The notes beneath the pieces are model-generated. The model made no database searches and was not told where the DNA came from. It worked only from the letters and a program-made list of their open reading frames with translations. Positions 48,459 through 57,971 of a DNA stretch of 64,000 nt are shown here, in pieces. The position numbers and the translations under genes were made by a program. The stretch comes from an uncultured Hyphomicrobiales bacterium (GTDB lineage Bacteria > Pseudomonadota > Alphaproteobacteria > Rhizobiales > Xanthobacteraceae), in NCBI GenBank assembly GCA_903878085.1, contig CAIRGJ010000040.1, forward strand, positions 47,044 to 111,043, given 5' to 3'. Each line of letters opens with the position of its first letter. Within the stretch, counting starts at the first letter, position 1.

Positions 48459-51400
48459 TCAGCTCGCCTCGCGGAACCGCACCGCGGCCTCCAGATCGAC
48501 CGAAACCAGCTGCGAAACGCCGCGCTCGGCCATGGTAACGCCGTACAGCCGGTTCATCCGCGCCATGGTGATCGGGTTGTGGGTTATGATTACGAAGCGG
48601 GTGTCGGTCGAACGGGTCATTTCGTCGAGCATGTCGCAGAAACGCTCGACATTGTGATCGTCGAGCGGGGCGTCGACTTCGTCCAGCACGCAGATCGGCG
48701 CCGGATTGGTCAGGAACACCGCGAAAATCAGCGCCAGCGCTGTCAGCGCCTGCTCGCCGCCGGACAAAAGCGACAGCGTCGCCGGCTTCTTGCCGGGGGG
48801 CTTGGCCAGGATTTCGAGGCCGGCTTCCAGCGGGTCGTCGCTTTCGATCAGTTGCAGTTCGGCGGTGCCGCCGTTGAACAGCCGGGTGAACAACGCCTGG
48901 AAGTGGGCGTTGACCTGCTGGAACGAGGCCAGCAGCCGCTCGCGCGCCTCGCGGTTGAGGCTCTGGATGCCCAGCCGCAGCTTCTTGATGGCCTCGACCA
49001 GATCGTCACGCTCTTTGGTGAGCGAGGTGTGCTGGGTTTCGACTTCGGTGAGTTCCTCTTCGGCGCGCAGATTGACCGCGCCGAGCCGCTCGCGCTCGCG
49101 GCGCAGCCGTTCCAGCGTCGCCTCGATGTCGGCGAGTTCCGGCAGCGGCTCGCCCTCTTTGAGTTCGGCCAGTTCGGCGACGCCCGACGGCTCGATCTCG
49201 AGCATGTCGTGGATCTCGCGGCCGATGTCGGTGAGGCGGCGCTTGGCGGCTTCGTGGCGCTCCTCGGCGCGGGCGAATTCCTCGCGCGCGGCGGAAGCGG
49301 CTTCCAAGGCGGCGCGGGCGTCGCGGTCGGCTTCGGCCAGCGCGGTTTCGGCTTCCTGCAGGCGATCGGCGCAGGCGCGGCGCTCGGCTTTGGCCGTCTC
49401 GACTTCGGTCATCAGCGCCTGGCGCTTTTCGGCGAACTGCGCCGGCGCGTTCTCAAGTTCGGCGCGGTCGTGCGTCGCCTCGGCGATGCGCTGTTCGAGT
49501 GTGGCGATCTGGTTGCGCGCGCCGGTTTGACGCTCGAGCCAGCCGGCCTTTTCGGTGCCGACCGCCGTCAGCCTACGGTCGGCCAATTCGGCCTCGCGCA
49601 CGATGGCCTGCTGCTCGGCGCGCACTTCGGCGGCCTTGGCGCGCTTGCCGGCGATGGCCTCGCGCACGCTCGCAAGCTCGGTTTCCAGATCGGCCACCGG
49701 CGCCAAAGCGGCCAGCCCGGTCTCGGCTTCGGTCTTGGCGGCGGCTGCTTCGTCGCGGCTGGTGGTGAGGCGGGTGCGCGCTTCGGTCAGCGCCGACAGC
49801 CTCGCGGCGTTGCGGTTCTGCTCGCGCTCGGCGGCTTCATGCCGGTCGCGCGCGGTGACGGCCTCACGCTGGCGTTCGCGCGCGGCGGCGCGCGCCTGGG
49901 TCTCGGCAGCGACCGCGGTCAGCAGGCTGGCTTCGGCCGCGACCACGACGCCGCGGGCGGTTTCCGCCTCGCTGCGGGCGATCTGTAGTTCGGCATCGAT
50001 GTCGGCCAGACGCGCGCGTTCGGCGAGCCGGCGCGCCGCGCCGGTCGGCGCATGCGCGTCGGCGGCAAAGCCGTCCCAGCGCCACAAGTCGCCCTCGGCC
50101 GAGACCAGACGCTGACCCGGCTTGAGCAGCGGGGTGAGACGCGCGCCGTCGGCCTTGTCGATGACGCCGATCTGATGCAAGCGGCGGGCGAGTTCGGCCG
50201 GTGCCTGGACGTGGGCCGCCAGCGGCTCGACGCCGTCCGGCAAAGCCGGGTCGCCGGCATCAACGGCCGAGCCGAGCCAGCGCATCGGCGCGGTGGCATC
50301 GATCGGCGCGTCGAGATCGTCCCCTAACGCGGCGCCAAGCGCCTTTTCGAAACCCTTGTCGACCGAGATGTGGTCCATCACCGGCGGCCACAGATTCTTG
50401 GATTCGACCGCGAGAACCTTGGACAGCGTCTTGGCTTCGGTCTCCAGCCGCTGCACGCGGCGTTCGGTCTCGGCCAAAGGCGTGCGTGAGGCATCGAGAT
50501 GCTGGCGCGCCGCGGTGTGCGCGGCTTCGGCGGCGATTGCCGCGGCCTCGGCCTCGGCGACGGCGGCTTGCACGGCTTCGACAGCCTGGGCGAGCGCAGC
50601 CAGATCTGGTCCGCCGGCTGATTGCAGCGAGGCGATTTCGCTTTCGATGCCGGCCATTTCGGTTTCGAGACGCGCGGCGCGCTGGCCGTGCGACTGCGCG
50701 GCGTTTTGCAACTGATTGCGGCGCGCGGTGAGGTCGGCGAGCTTCGCGGTGAGTTCGGAGAACACCGTCTCGGCCTGGGCCAGCTCGGCGTCGGCTTCCG
50801 TGACGCGGGCATCGACACCGCTGCGGCGTCCGGCGCTTTCGCGCGCCTCGGCGCGGATGGTTTCTTCCTCGGCGTCGAGACGGGCCAGCGCTTCTTGCGC
50901 GTCGACGGCGAGCCGCTGCTCGCGCTCGGCGTCGGCGGCGAATTGCACCAGCCGCAGTTCGAGTTCGGAGATACGATCCCGGGCGCGGGTTTCCTCGCGG
51001 TCGAGTTCCTGCGAGGCGACGTTGAGACGATGCAGCGCCGCGCCGGCGCGCGCTTCGGCCTCGCGCAATTCGGGCAGCGACGACGCCGCCAGCGCCTGAC
51101 GCTTCGAGGCTTCGGTCTGCGCCTCGGTGCGCGATGCGACTTCACGCAAGCAGCCGTCCTTGGCGCTGTCGGCCTCGGTGACCTCGATGCTCGCGGCGGT
51201 CCAACGCAGATGATAGAGGGTCGCTTCCGATTTGCGCACTTGCGCCGACACGGTGCGGTAGCGGATCGCCTGACGGGCCTGCTTCTTGAGCGCCTCCATC
51301 TGGCCGGCAAGCTGGCCGATGACGTCTTCGGCGCGCAGCAAATTGGCTTCGGCGGCCTTCAGCCGCAACTCGGCTTCGTGGCGGCGGGCATGCAGGCCGG

Positions 51401-51911
51401 ACACGCCGGCGGCTTCTTCCAGCACGCGGCGGCGCTGCTCGGGCTTGGCCTGGATGATCTCGCCGATACGGCCCTGATGCACCAAAGCCGGCGACCGCGC
51501 GCCGGTCGAGGCGTCGGCGAACACGATCTGCACGTCGCGGGCGCGCACTTCGCGGCCGTTGATGCGGTAGGCCGAGCCCGACTCGCGCTCGATGCGGCGC
51601 GCGATTTCGATGCCGTCGCTGTCGTTGAAGGCGGCGGGCGCCGAGCGCTCGGAATTGTCGATCGTGATCGCGACTTCGGCGTGATTGCGCGCCGGGCGGC
51701 TGTTATTGCCGGAGAAAATCACGTCATCCATCGAGGAGGCGCGCATGGATTTGTAGGACGACTCGCCCATCACCCAGCGCAGCGCTTCGACCAGATTGGA
51801 TTTGCCGCAGCCGTTCGGCCCGACCACGCCGGTCAGTCCCGGCTCGATCTGGAAATCGGTCGGCTCGACGAACGACTTGAAGCCGATCAGGCGCAGACGC
51901 GTAAGTTTCAT
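48459..51911 (-). CDS. smc: Chromosome segregation protein SMC
   Basis: 1150 residues from ATG 51911. Walker A is in LTGVVGPNGCGKSNLVEALR (about 27-46). Two long coiled coils (roughly 170-500 and 690-1000) flank a hinge near residues 520-640 (KNLWPPVMDHISVDKGFEKA). The C-terminal head carries the signature LSLLSGGEQALTALALIF and Walker B PICVLDEVDAPLDDHNVERF. It is rich in Ala, Glu and Arg. It organises the origin and chromosome together with ScpA and ScpB, which are not here. The order smc, dsbA-like, DUF721, mutY is conserved in many rhizobia. Confidence 0.96.
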   Translation of the reverse strand: MKLTRLRLIGFKSFVEPTDFQIEPGLTGVVGPNGCGKSNLVEALRWVMGESSYKSMRASSMDDVIFSGNNSRPARNHAEVAITIDNSERSAPAAFNDSDGIEIARRIERESGSAYRINGREVRARDVQIVFADASTGARSPALVHQGRIGEIIQAKPEQRRRVLEEAAGVSGLHARRHEAELRLKAAEANLLRAEDVIGQLAGQMEALKKQARQAIRYRTVSAQVRKSEATLYHLRWTAASIEVTEADSAKDGCLREVASRTEAQTEASKRQALAASSLPELREAEARAGAALHRLNVASQELDREETRARDRISELELRLVQFAADAEREQRLAVDAQEALARLDAEEETIRAEARESAGRRSGVDARVTEADAELAQAETVFSELTAKLADLTARRNQLQNAAQSHGQRAARLETEMAGIESEIASLQSAGGPDLAALAQAVEAVQAAVAEAEAAAIAAEAAHTAARQHLDASRTPLAETERRVQRLETEAKTLSKVLAVESKNLWPPVMDHISVDKGFEKALGAALGDDLDAPIDATAPMRWLGSAVDAGDPALPDGVEPLAAHVQAPAELARRLHQIGVIDKADGARLTPLLKPGQRLVSAEGDLWRWDGFAADAHAPTGAARRLAERARLADIDAELQIARSEAETARGVVVAAEASLLTAVAAETQARAAARERQREAVTARDRHEAAEREQNRNAARLSALTEARTRLTTSRDEAAAAKTEAETGLAALAPVADLETELASVREAIAGKRAKAAEVRAEQQAIVREAELADRRLTAVGTEKAGWLERQTGARNQIATLEQRIAEATHDRAELENAPAQFAEKRQALMTEVETAKAERRACADRLQEAETALAEADRDARAALEAASAAREEFARAEERHEAAKRRLTDIGREIHDMLEIEPSGVAELAELKEGEPLPELADIEATLERLRRERERLGAVNLRAEEELTEVETQHTSLTKERDDLVEAIKKLRLGIQSLNREARERLLASFQQVNAHFQALFTRLFNGGTAELQLIESDDPLEAGLEILAKPPGKKPATLSLLSGGEQALTALALIFAVFLTNPAPICVLDEVDAPLDDHNVERFCDMLDEMTRSTDTRFVIITHNPITMARMNRLYGVTMAERGVSQLVSVDLEAAVRFREAS

Positions 51912-52177
51912 TGCTTCAGGCCTCGTGCCCCAAACCTTAAGCGCGGACGCCACGCGCCGGTGGTCACGCCAGGTTTTACATTGAACAAATTTGCAGTCCA
52001 ATCCGGGGCTTGGCCAGGACTGCGGGCGCGCTTCAGGTGCCCTGCCGGGACAATGAATCGCCCAAGGTCCCGGAGCAAGCGGGCGACGCGGTTTTCCAGA
52101 CCTTTCGGCCGATTCGCGGCAAAATTAAAGCGTGGATAGCGCGTGTTTTACGCGCTCCCCAGGGCAAAAAACCCTTG

Positions 52178-52846
52178 TCAGGTCTTGAGTTGGGCGTCGA
52201 TCAGCTTGGAGAACTCGTCGATTTCGAGCGCGCCCGGATAGGCGGTTCCATTGATGAAAAAGGTCGGGGTCGACTGCACCCTGAACTTGTCCACGGCGCG
52301 CTGGCGGATGCTTTCGATGCCGTCGAGCATCTTCTGATTCGCCAGGCAGGCGTTGAAACTCTGCTCGGAGAAGCCGGCCTGCTTGGCAATGGCCATCATC
52401 GGCGGGATCGGCCTTTCGATCGCCCAGGTGCGCTGCTGGCGGAACATGGTGTCGATCAACGCGAAATAGCGCGATGAGTCCTTTTCGCCGGCGCAACGCG
52501 CCAGCATGAAGGCGGCCGCGGCCAGGGCGTCGAGCGGGAATTCGCGGAAGATGTAGCGGACCTTGCCGGTGTCGATGTAGCGCTTCTTGAGTTCCGGGAA
52601 GGTGGTTTCCTGGAAGTGTGCACAATGCGGGCAGGTCATCGAGGCGTATTCGATGACGGTGACGGAGGCCTTGTCGTTGCCCATGCTCATGTCGGGCAGG
52701 GCATCCGGCTTCATCAGTTCGATTTCCGGCACGCTGTCGGCCATGGCCTGCGTCACGAAAGGCGGCAGTGCGGTCGTGGTCAGCAAGGCGGTGGCAAGCG
52801 CCAAGGTGGCGCTGCGCTGGCAAAACTCGCGTCGGGTGATCCGCAC
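52178..52846 (-). CDS. DsbA-family thiol oxidoreductase with a Tat-like signal
   Basis: 222 residues. N-terminus RITRREFCQRSATLALATAL resembles a twin-arginine signal (RRxF) rather than a plain Sec signal. The thioredoxin-fold catalytic motif is CPHC (Cys72 to Cys75) in YASMTCPHCAHF. VQSTPTFFINGTAYPGAL holds the cis-Pro. Between lies a helical insert typical of DsbA. It catalyses or isomerises disulfides in the periplasm. It lies upstream of smc with a 266-base gap, in which there is a short hairpin (AGCGCGT and ACGCGCT, 52138-52156) but no clear T tail. Confidence 0.92.
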   Translation of the reverse strand: MRITRREFCQRSATLALATALLTTTALPPFVTQAMADSVPEIELMKPDALPDMSMGNDKASVTVIEYASMTCPHCAHFQETTFPELKKRYIDTGKVRYIFREFPLDALAAAAFMLARCAGEKDSSRYFALIDTMFRQQRTWAIERPIPPMMAIAKQAGFSEQSFNACLANQKMLDGIESIRQRAVDKFRVQSTPTFFINGTAYPGALEIDEFSKLIDAQLKT

Positions 52847-52937
52847 TGGAAACTCCGTGTGATGACGTCAAAGAAGGAATGGCTAGCTGGAACAGTCAAT
52901 TGTGGCAATGCCGGGCCGGAAAGCCAAGCAATTCGGC

Positions 52938-53441
52938 TCACTTTCGCTTGATGGCGGCGCCGAGCCGGCCCAGCGCCTGGCGCAGGCCTTCGTCGACGAC
53001 CTCCGGCAGGCCCTCGGCAATGCGGGCGGCGATGGCCGGATCTGGCGGTGGCGGTGGGGCGGGCTTTTCCCGTCGCCGCAGTGGCGCCTGGCGCAGCGCG
53101 ATGCGGCCGATCGCCTGCCAGCCGAAGAAGCGGTTGACCCGCTCCAGAATGACCGCCGACAAATGCTGGATTTCCAGCGCCGCGGGACCCTCGACCCGCA
53201 GCATCAGCGTCGCCGGTTTCGGTGGCTCTTCGCCAAGTCTTCCAGGATTTTGGTTCTTTTGGGCGCGCGGCCAGTTGATCTTCATCGGCTCGCTGTGGGC
53301 GGCGATTTCGGGACCGGCGATGTCGGCCCAGCGCGCGATGATTTCGGACGAGGCAAAGCCTTGCGTCTTCAGCGCATCGGTCAAGGTCGCGGCCATGAAG
53401 TCCGAAAGCGGCCGGGGAAAACTGCGCGCAGGCTTGCTCAT
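52938..53441 (-). CDS. DUF721 (DciA-like) protein
   Basis: 167 residues. The DUF721 core is SEIIARWADIAGPEIAAHSE followed by a basic, Pro-rich loop (PRAQKNQNPGRL), LMLRVEGPAALEIQHLSAVI and LERVNRFFGWQAIGRIALRQ. DciA-type proteins help load the replicative helicase DnaB and, like this one, are often located next to mutY. The start MSKPARSF (53441) is preferred; the frame is open further upstream only as a shadow of mutY. A palindromic repeat lies between it and mutY. Confidence 0.85.
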   Translation of the reverse strand: MSKPARSFPRPLSDFMAATLTDALKTQGFASSEIIARWADIAGPEIAAHSEPMKINWPRAQKNQNPGRLGEEPPKPATLMLRVEGPAALEIQHLSAVILERVNRFFGWQAIGRIALRQAPLRRREKPAPPPPPDPAIAARIAEGLPEVVDEGLRQALGRLGAAIKRK

Positions 53442-53455
53442 TCTCACTTTTCCAT

Positions 53456-53504
53456 GCGCATGATCTGATCCGAAAACCGGTTCCCACTTTTCGGGATCAT
53501 GCGC
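53456..53504. repeat. 49-base palindromic repeat, family A (copy 3 of 5)
   Basis: GCGCATGATC, TCCGAAAACCGG, CCCACTTTTCGG, GATCATGCGC. Same orientation as copy 2. It sits in the divergent gap between the DUF721 gene and mutY, so it is part of both leader regions. Confidence 0.92.
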
Positions 53505-53534
53505 GGGTGGGATTCTCATGCCATCGTGGCCGAT

Positions 53535-54620
53535 ATGAGCGTAGCAGCCCGATTGCCGAGGCGAAAGAAAGCTCCCGACCCGGCCGATCTGCTGGCCTGG
53601 TACGACCGCCACCGGCGCGTCATGCCGTGGCGGGCGCGCAAAGGTCAGCGCACCGATCCCTATAGCGTCTGGCTGTCGGAAATCATGTTGCAGCAGACCA
53701 CGGTGAAAACCGTCGGTCCCTATTTCGAGAAATTCCTGACGCGCTGGCCGGATGTGCAGGCGCTGGCCGCGGCGAGCCTCGACGACGTGCTGCGTGCCTG
53801 GGCGGGCTTGGGCTATTACGCCCGCGCCCGCAATCTGCATGCCTGCGCCCGCGCGGTGGCCGAGCGCCACGGCGGAGTTTTTCCAAACGACATGGAGGCG
53901 CTGCGCGCGCTGCCCGGCATCGGCGACTACACCGCGGCGGCGGTCGGCTCGATTGCCTTCGACGCACCGGCGGTGCCGGTCGACGGCAATGTCGAGCGCG
54001 TGGTGACGCGGCTGTTTGCCGTCGAAGAAGCGCTGCCGGCGGCCAAGCCCGTCATCAAGCAACTCGCGACGTCATTGCTGCCTCCGGCGCGCTCCGGCGA
54101 TTTCGCGCAGGCGCTGATGGATCTCGGCGCCACGATCTGTTCGCCGAAGAAACCCGCCTGCGCTTTGTGTCCTTGGAGCGAGGTCTGTGTCGCGCATGCG
54201 ACCGGGCGACAAGAAGAATTCCCGCACAAGGTGGCCAAGCGCGAAGGCAAATTGCGCCGGGGTGCTGCCTTCGTCGCCCTGCGCGCCGACGTCACGGTGC
54301 TGCTGCGGCAGCGGCCGGAGAAAGGCCTGCTCGGTTCGATGACCGAAGTGCCCGGCAGCGACTGGTCGCACGACTTCGATGTGGCGGATGCGCTCGACGC
54401 CGCGCCGCGCTTTCGCGCCAAAGCCAAGTGGCGCAAGCTGCCGGGCGTCGTCACGCACGTGTTCACGCATTTCCCGCTCGAACTGACGGTGTTCGCCGCG
54501 CATCTGCCGCGCGGCACGGCGGCGCCGAAGGGCGCGCGCTGGGCGCCGCTTGATACGGCACACGACGAGGCCTTGCCCAACGTCATGCGCAAAGTGTTAG
54601 CTCATGCGCTTAAAAAATAA
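53535..54620 (+). CDS. mutY: A/G-specific adenine glycosylase MutY
   Basis: 361 residues. Helix-hairpin-helix and catalytic Asp are in LRALPGIGDYTAAAVGSIAF and VPVDGNVERVVTRLF. The [4Fe-4S] loop is C-x6-C-x2-C-x5-C in CSPKKPACALCPWSEVC. The C-terminal Nudix-like 8-oxoG recognition domain starts near VALRADVTVLLRQRPEKGLL, with a good FTHFPLELTVFAA strand. It removes A opposite 8-oxoguanine. Start ATG 53535; the frame is open 12 codons earlier. It lies between two copies of the 49-base repeat. Confidence 0.95.
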   Translation: MSVAARLPRRKKAPDPADLLAWYDRHRRVMPWRARKGQRTDPYSVWLSEIMLQQTTVKTVGPYFEKFLTRWPDVQALAAASLDDVLRAWAGLGYYARARNLHACARAVAERHGGVFPNDMEALRALPGIGDYTAAAVGSIAFDAPAVPVDGNVERVVTRLFAVEEALPAAKPVIKQLATSLLPPARSGDFAQALMDLGATICSPKKPACALCPWSEVCVAHATGRQEEFPHKVAKREGKLRRGAAFVALRADVTVLLRQRPEKGLLGSMTEVPGSDWSHDFDVADALDAAPRFRAKAKWRKLPGVVTHVFTHFPLELTVFAAHLPRGTAAPKGARWAPLDTAHDEALPNVMRKVLAHALKK

Positions 54621-54623
54621 TGA

Positions 54624-54672
54624 GCGCATGATCCCGAAAAGTGGGTACCGGTTTTCGGAAAAGATCATGCGC
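54624..54672. repeat. 49-base palindromic repeat, family A (copy 4 of 5)
   Basis: GCGCATGATC, CCGAAAAGTGGG, ACCGGTTTTCGG, GATCATGCGC. It starts four bases after the mutY stop and ends 20 bases before the SMP-30 gene, so mutY is flanked on both sides by this element. Confidence 0.92.
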
Positions 54673-54692
54673 CATTAAAAAGAGGAAACGCC

Positions 54693-55637
<945 letters not shown>

Positions 55638-55640
55638 TTA

Positions 55641-55786
55641 TCCCTCCCCCCGCGAAGCGGTGGGGAGGGTCGGATCACATCGCTTGGGCGATGTGATCCG
55701 GGGTGGGGGGCGTTGAGAATTTCGGAATTCCCCCCACCCCCAACCCCTCCCCACCACTCGCAAGGGCTCGCGGGGGGAGAGAGAAG
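55641..55786 (+). repeat. GC-rich palindromic intergenic repeat, family C (copy 2 of 2)
   Basis: CCTCCCCCCGCGAAGCGG, then an internal palindrome GGATCACATCG and CGATGTGATCC, then GGGGTGGGGGG and CCCCCCACCCCCAACCCC, ending GCTCGCGGGGGGAGAG. The block order matches 13744-13888, but the inner palindrome differs. It fills the gap between the convergent SMP-30 and DUF892 genes. Confidence 0.8.
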
Positions 55787-56371
55787 CTAAATCGCCGGTA
55801 TTCCCGCCGCCACATCGAGGAGCGCGTTCTCCGCCTTCTCGCCGCGGCTCGGCTTCCTGAGGTGGCGTGCTGCCGCCTTGGCGTTGATCTTGCGCTTGGC
55901 GATGCCGCCGAGTTTCTTGTCGGTGGCCTTCTCCTCTTTCAGCGTCATGTTCAGGATCTTGGCGACGTCGTTGCGCTTGAGTACCTTGGCCCAGGCAACA
56001 AGAGTGCCGTAGCGCGTGATCTCGTAATGCTCGATCGCCTGCGCCGCCGCGATCAGCGCGGCATTGAGCACGACCTTGTCCTCGATTTCGTCGGCGATCT
56101 CGTCGGCTTCCTCGATGATGCCGTCGATCGCCGGACATTCGGTGCCCTGCGGGATCGATTTGATCATCTTGAACACCCGGTCGAGGCGCTTGATCTGGCC
56201 CTTGGTCTGCTTGAGGTGCATCCGAAAGGCCTTTTTCAGCTCGGCGTCGGAGGCCTTTGCGATCATGTCCGGCAGCGATTTCTCGATCTGGTGCTCGGCG
56301 TAATAGATGTCCTGCAACGTGTGCACGAACAATTCGTCGAATGTATCGATATCGGATGAAAACCAGCCCAT
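55787..56371 (-). CDS. DUF892 ferritin-like protein (YciE/YciF type)
   Basis: 194 residues from ATG 56371 with GGAGGG upstream. DUF892 motifs: TFDELFVHTLQDIYYAEHQI, EKSLPDMIAKASDAELKKAF, HLKQTKGQIKRLDRVFKMI, then ECPAIDGIIEEADEIADEI and IEHYEITRYGTLVAWAKVL. These form a four-helix bundle with a di-iron site. The Lys/Arg-rich C-terminus (RKINAKAAARHLRK) is extra. Such proteins are stress induced. The frame continues upstream, but no ribosome site supports it. Confidence 0.9.
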   Translation of the reverse strand: MGWFSSDIDTFDELFVHTLQDIYYAEHQIEKSLPDMIAKASDAELKKAFRMHLKQTKGQIKRLDRVFKMIKSIPQGTECPAIDGIIEEADEIADEIEDKVVLNAALIAAAQAIEHYEITRYGTLVAWAKVLKRNDVAKILNMTLKEEKATDKKLGGIAKRKINAKAAARHLRKPSRGEKAENALLDVAAGIPAI

Positions 56372-56488
56372 GGCCAAACCCTCCGTGATGATTGCTGCTG
56401 CGATAAGTCTCAGCCCGGTTCCAAGTTCCCATAGCCGCCAAAGACGGCTAGAAAACCCGCCGAATTGGTTTGAAAAAGGAAGCGGCCC

Positions 56489-56839
56489 ATGAAAATCGAG
56501 CGTCACGACGTCGGCCCGCGCATGAGCAAATGCGTGGTGCACGGCGACACCGCCTATCTGGCCGGCATTGTCGCGGAGAGCCCGAAGGGCAAGAGCGTCG
56601 CCGAGCAGACCAGGGATATCGTCCGCCAGATCGACGGCCTTTTGGCCAAGGCCGGCACCGACAAGACCCGACTGCTGTCGGCCAATATCTGGATCACGGA
56701 CATGTCGACCTTCGCCGAGATGAATTCGGTGTGGGACGAATGGGTGTCGCAAGGCAACACACCGGCCCGCGCCACGATCGAGGCCAAGCTCGCCACGCCC
56801 GACTACAAGGTCGAGATCATGGTGGTGGCCGGGAAGTAA
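56489..56839 (+). CDS. RidA/YjgF-like protein
   Basis: 116 residues. The Rid fold: VVHGDTAYLAGIVAESPKGK, VAEQTRDIVRQIDGLLAKAG, DKTRLLSANIWITDMSTFAE, MNSVWDEWVSQGNTPARATI and the final VEIMVVAGK. The Arg in NTPARATIEAKL is the carboxylate-binding Arg of imine deaminases. In this subgroup the C-terminal Glu after the beta strand is replaced (LATPDYKVEI), so activity may differ from RidA. An AAGGAAG site precedes the ATG. Confidence 0.88.
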   Translation: MKIERHDVGPRMSKCVVHGDTAYLAGIVAESPKGKSVAEQTRDIVRQIDGLLAKAGTDKTRLLSANIWITDMSTFAEMNSVWDEWVSQGNTPARATIEAKLATPDYKVEIMVVAGK

Positions 56840-56846
56840 TTTTTAC

Positions 56847-57212
56847 ATGACAGAGCAAGGCATCCTCGCGATCTGGAACGACGTTCGCGCCGGCCACGAG
56901 GCCGAATTCGACGCCTGGTTCCAGAGCGAGCATTTGTTGGAGCGGCTGGCGGTGCCCGGTTTTCTGTTCGGGCGCCGTCACGAGGCGATCTCGGGCTCGG
57001 CCGGGCAGTTCAATTTCTATCTGGTCGAATCCCCCGCCGTACTGACGTCGAAGCCGTATCTGGAGCGGCTCGACAACCCGACGCCGATGACCAAGCAGAT
57101 CATGACGAACGTGTTTCTCAACATGAACCGCACGGTCTGCCATCGCACGCTGCGGCGCGGCGCGTTCCGCGGCGCCTATGCGGTGACGACGCGGTGGACA
57201 CCGAGGCTTTGA
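56847..57212 (+). CDS. Dimeric alpha/beta-barrel-like protein of unknown function
   Basis: 121 residues: GILAIWNDVRAGHEAEFDAW, FQSEHLLERLAVPGFLFGRR, then QFNFYLVESPAVLTSKPYLE and a C-terminal region with THXW-like basic residues. The W-x5-E-x3-W pattern with HLLERL is like EthD/DUF4286-type ferredoxin-fold proteins. The gene starts seven bases after the RidA-like gene. No catalytic residues are assigned. It may act with its neighbours as a small metabolic group. Confidence 0.7.
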   Translation: MTEQGILAIWNDVRAGHEAEFDAWFQSEHLLERLAVPGFLFGRRHEAISGSAGQFNFYLVESPAVLTSKPYLERLDNPTPMTKQIMTNVFLNMNRTVCHRTLRRGAFRGAYAVTTRWTPRL

Positions 57213-57475
57213 CATTGTTGGTGGACGAACTGGTGCGCGACACCAAGATCGCGGCCTGCGAAATCTGGACCGCGGTCGATGCCGCCGGCCAGCCGGTATC
57301 GGAAGAAGAAAAGCTGCGCGGCGGCGACAAGAAGATCAAAGCCTGCCTGATGGCCGATACGCTGCGGCAGGCCGATGCGGAAAAACTTGGGCAGCGTCTA
57401 TCGAAGCAATTTGCGCAGGCCGATGTCGGCGTGTTCCGGGTGCTGTGCCAGCTCGGCCACGGTGTGGAGTTCTAG
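57194..57475 (+). CDS. Small protein of unknown function upstream of cinA
   Basis: 93 residues from GTG 57194, overlapping the previous gene by 19 bases. The chain ALTLLVDELVRDTKIAACEI, KKIKACLMADTLRQADAEKL and QRLSKQFAQADVGVFRVLCQ has a regular alpha/beta pattern and three Cys residues. The stop is three bases before the cinA start, so it belongs to the same transcript. I do not recognise it. The frame could be a shadow, but its fit into the operon argues for a gene. Confidence 0.55.
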   Translation: MDTEALTLLVDELVRDTKIAACEIWTAVDAAGQPVSEEEKLRGGDKKIKACLMADTLRQADAEKLGQRLSKQFAQADVGVFRVLCQLGHGVEF

Positions 57476-57478
57476 ACC

Positions 57479-57958
57479 ATGCAATCGCTCGTCGAAAAAA
57501 TCGCAGGCGTCCTGATCGAGCGCCGCGAGACCATCGCCATCGCCGAGTCCTCGACCGGCGGCCTGATCGCGGCGGCGCTGCTGTCGATGCCCGGCGCCTC
57601 GGCCTACTTCGTCGGCGGCGCGGTGGTCTACACCAAGGCCTCGCGGCTCGCCTTGCTGGGCATAAGCGATGCCGAGATGGCGGGGCTGCGGCCATCGACC
57701 GAAGGCTACGCGTTATTGTGCGCGCAGCGGGTGCGCGACCGGATCGGCGCGACCTGGGGCCTAGGCGAAACCGGCGCGACGGGGCCTTCGGGCAACCGCT
57801 ACGGCGACGCGGCGGGCCACACCTGCATCGCGATTGCCGGCCCGAACGAACGTGCGATCACGCTGGAAACCGGCAGCGCCGACCGCGCTAAGAATATGGA
57901 TGCTTTCGTCAAGCGCGCGTTGGCGTTGCTGTTGGACGTGCTGTCCGAAAAGGCCTGA
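57479..57958 (+). CDS. pncC: CinA C-terminal-type nicotinamide-nucleotide amidohydrolase (PncC)
   Basis: 159 residues, the CinA C-terminal domain alone. Motifs: ETIAIAESSTGGLIAAALLS (the AESxTGG site), YFVGGAVVYTKASRLALLGI, GATWGLGETGATGPSGNRYG and AAGHTCIAIAGP. It deamidates nicotinamide mononucleotide to nicotinate mononucleotide in pyridine-nucleotide recycling. Some members of this length have an altered catalytic surface (ETGATGPSGN is normal here). It ends 13 bases before the convergent Fnr-like gene. Confidence 0.9.
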   Translation: MQSLVEKIAGVLIERRETIAIAESSTGGLIAAALLSMPGASAYFVGGAVVYTKASRLALLGISDAEMAGLRPSTEGYALLCAQRVRDRIGATWGLGETGATGPSGNRYGDAAGHTCIAIAGPNERAITLETGSADRAKNMDAFVKRALALLLDVLSEKA

Positions 57959-57971
57959 CAGGCGGCAAGGC

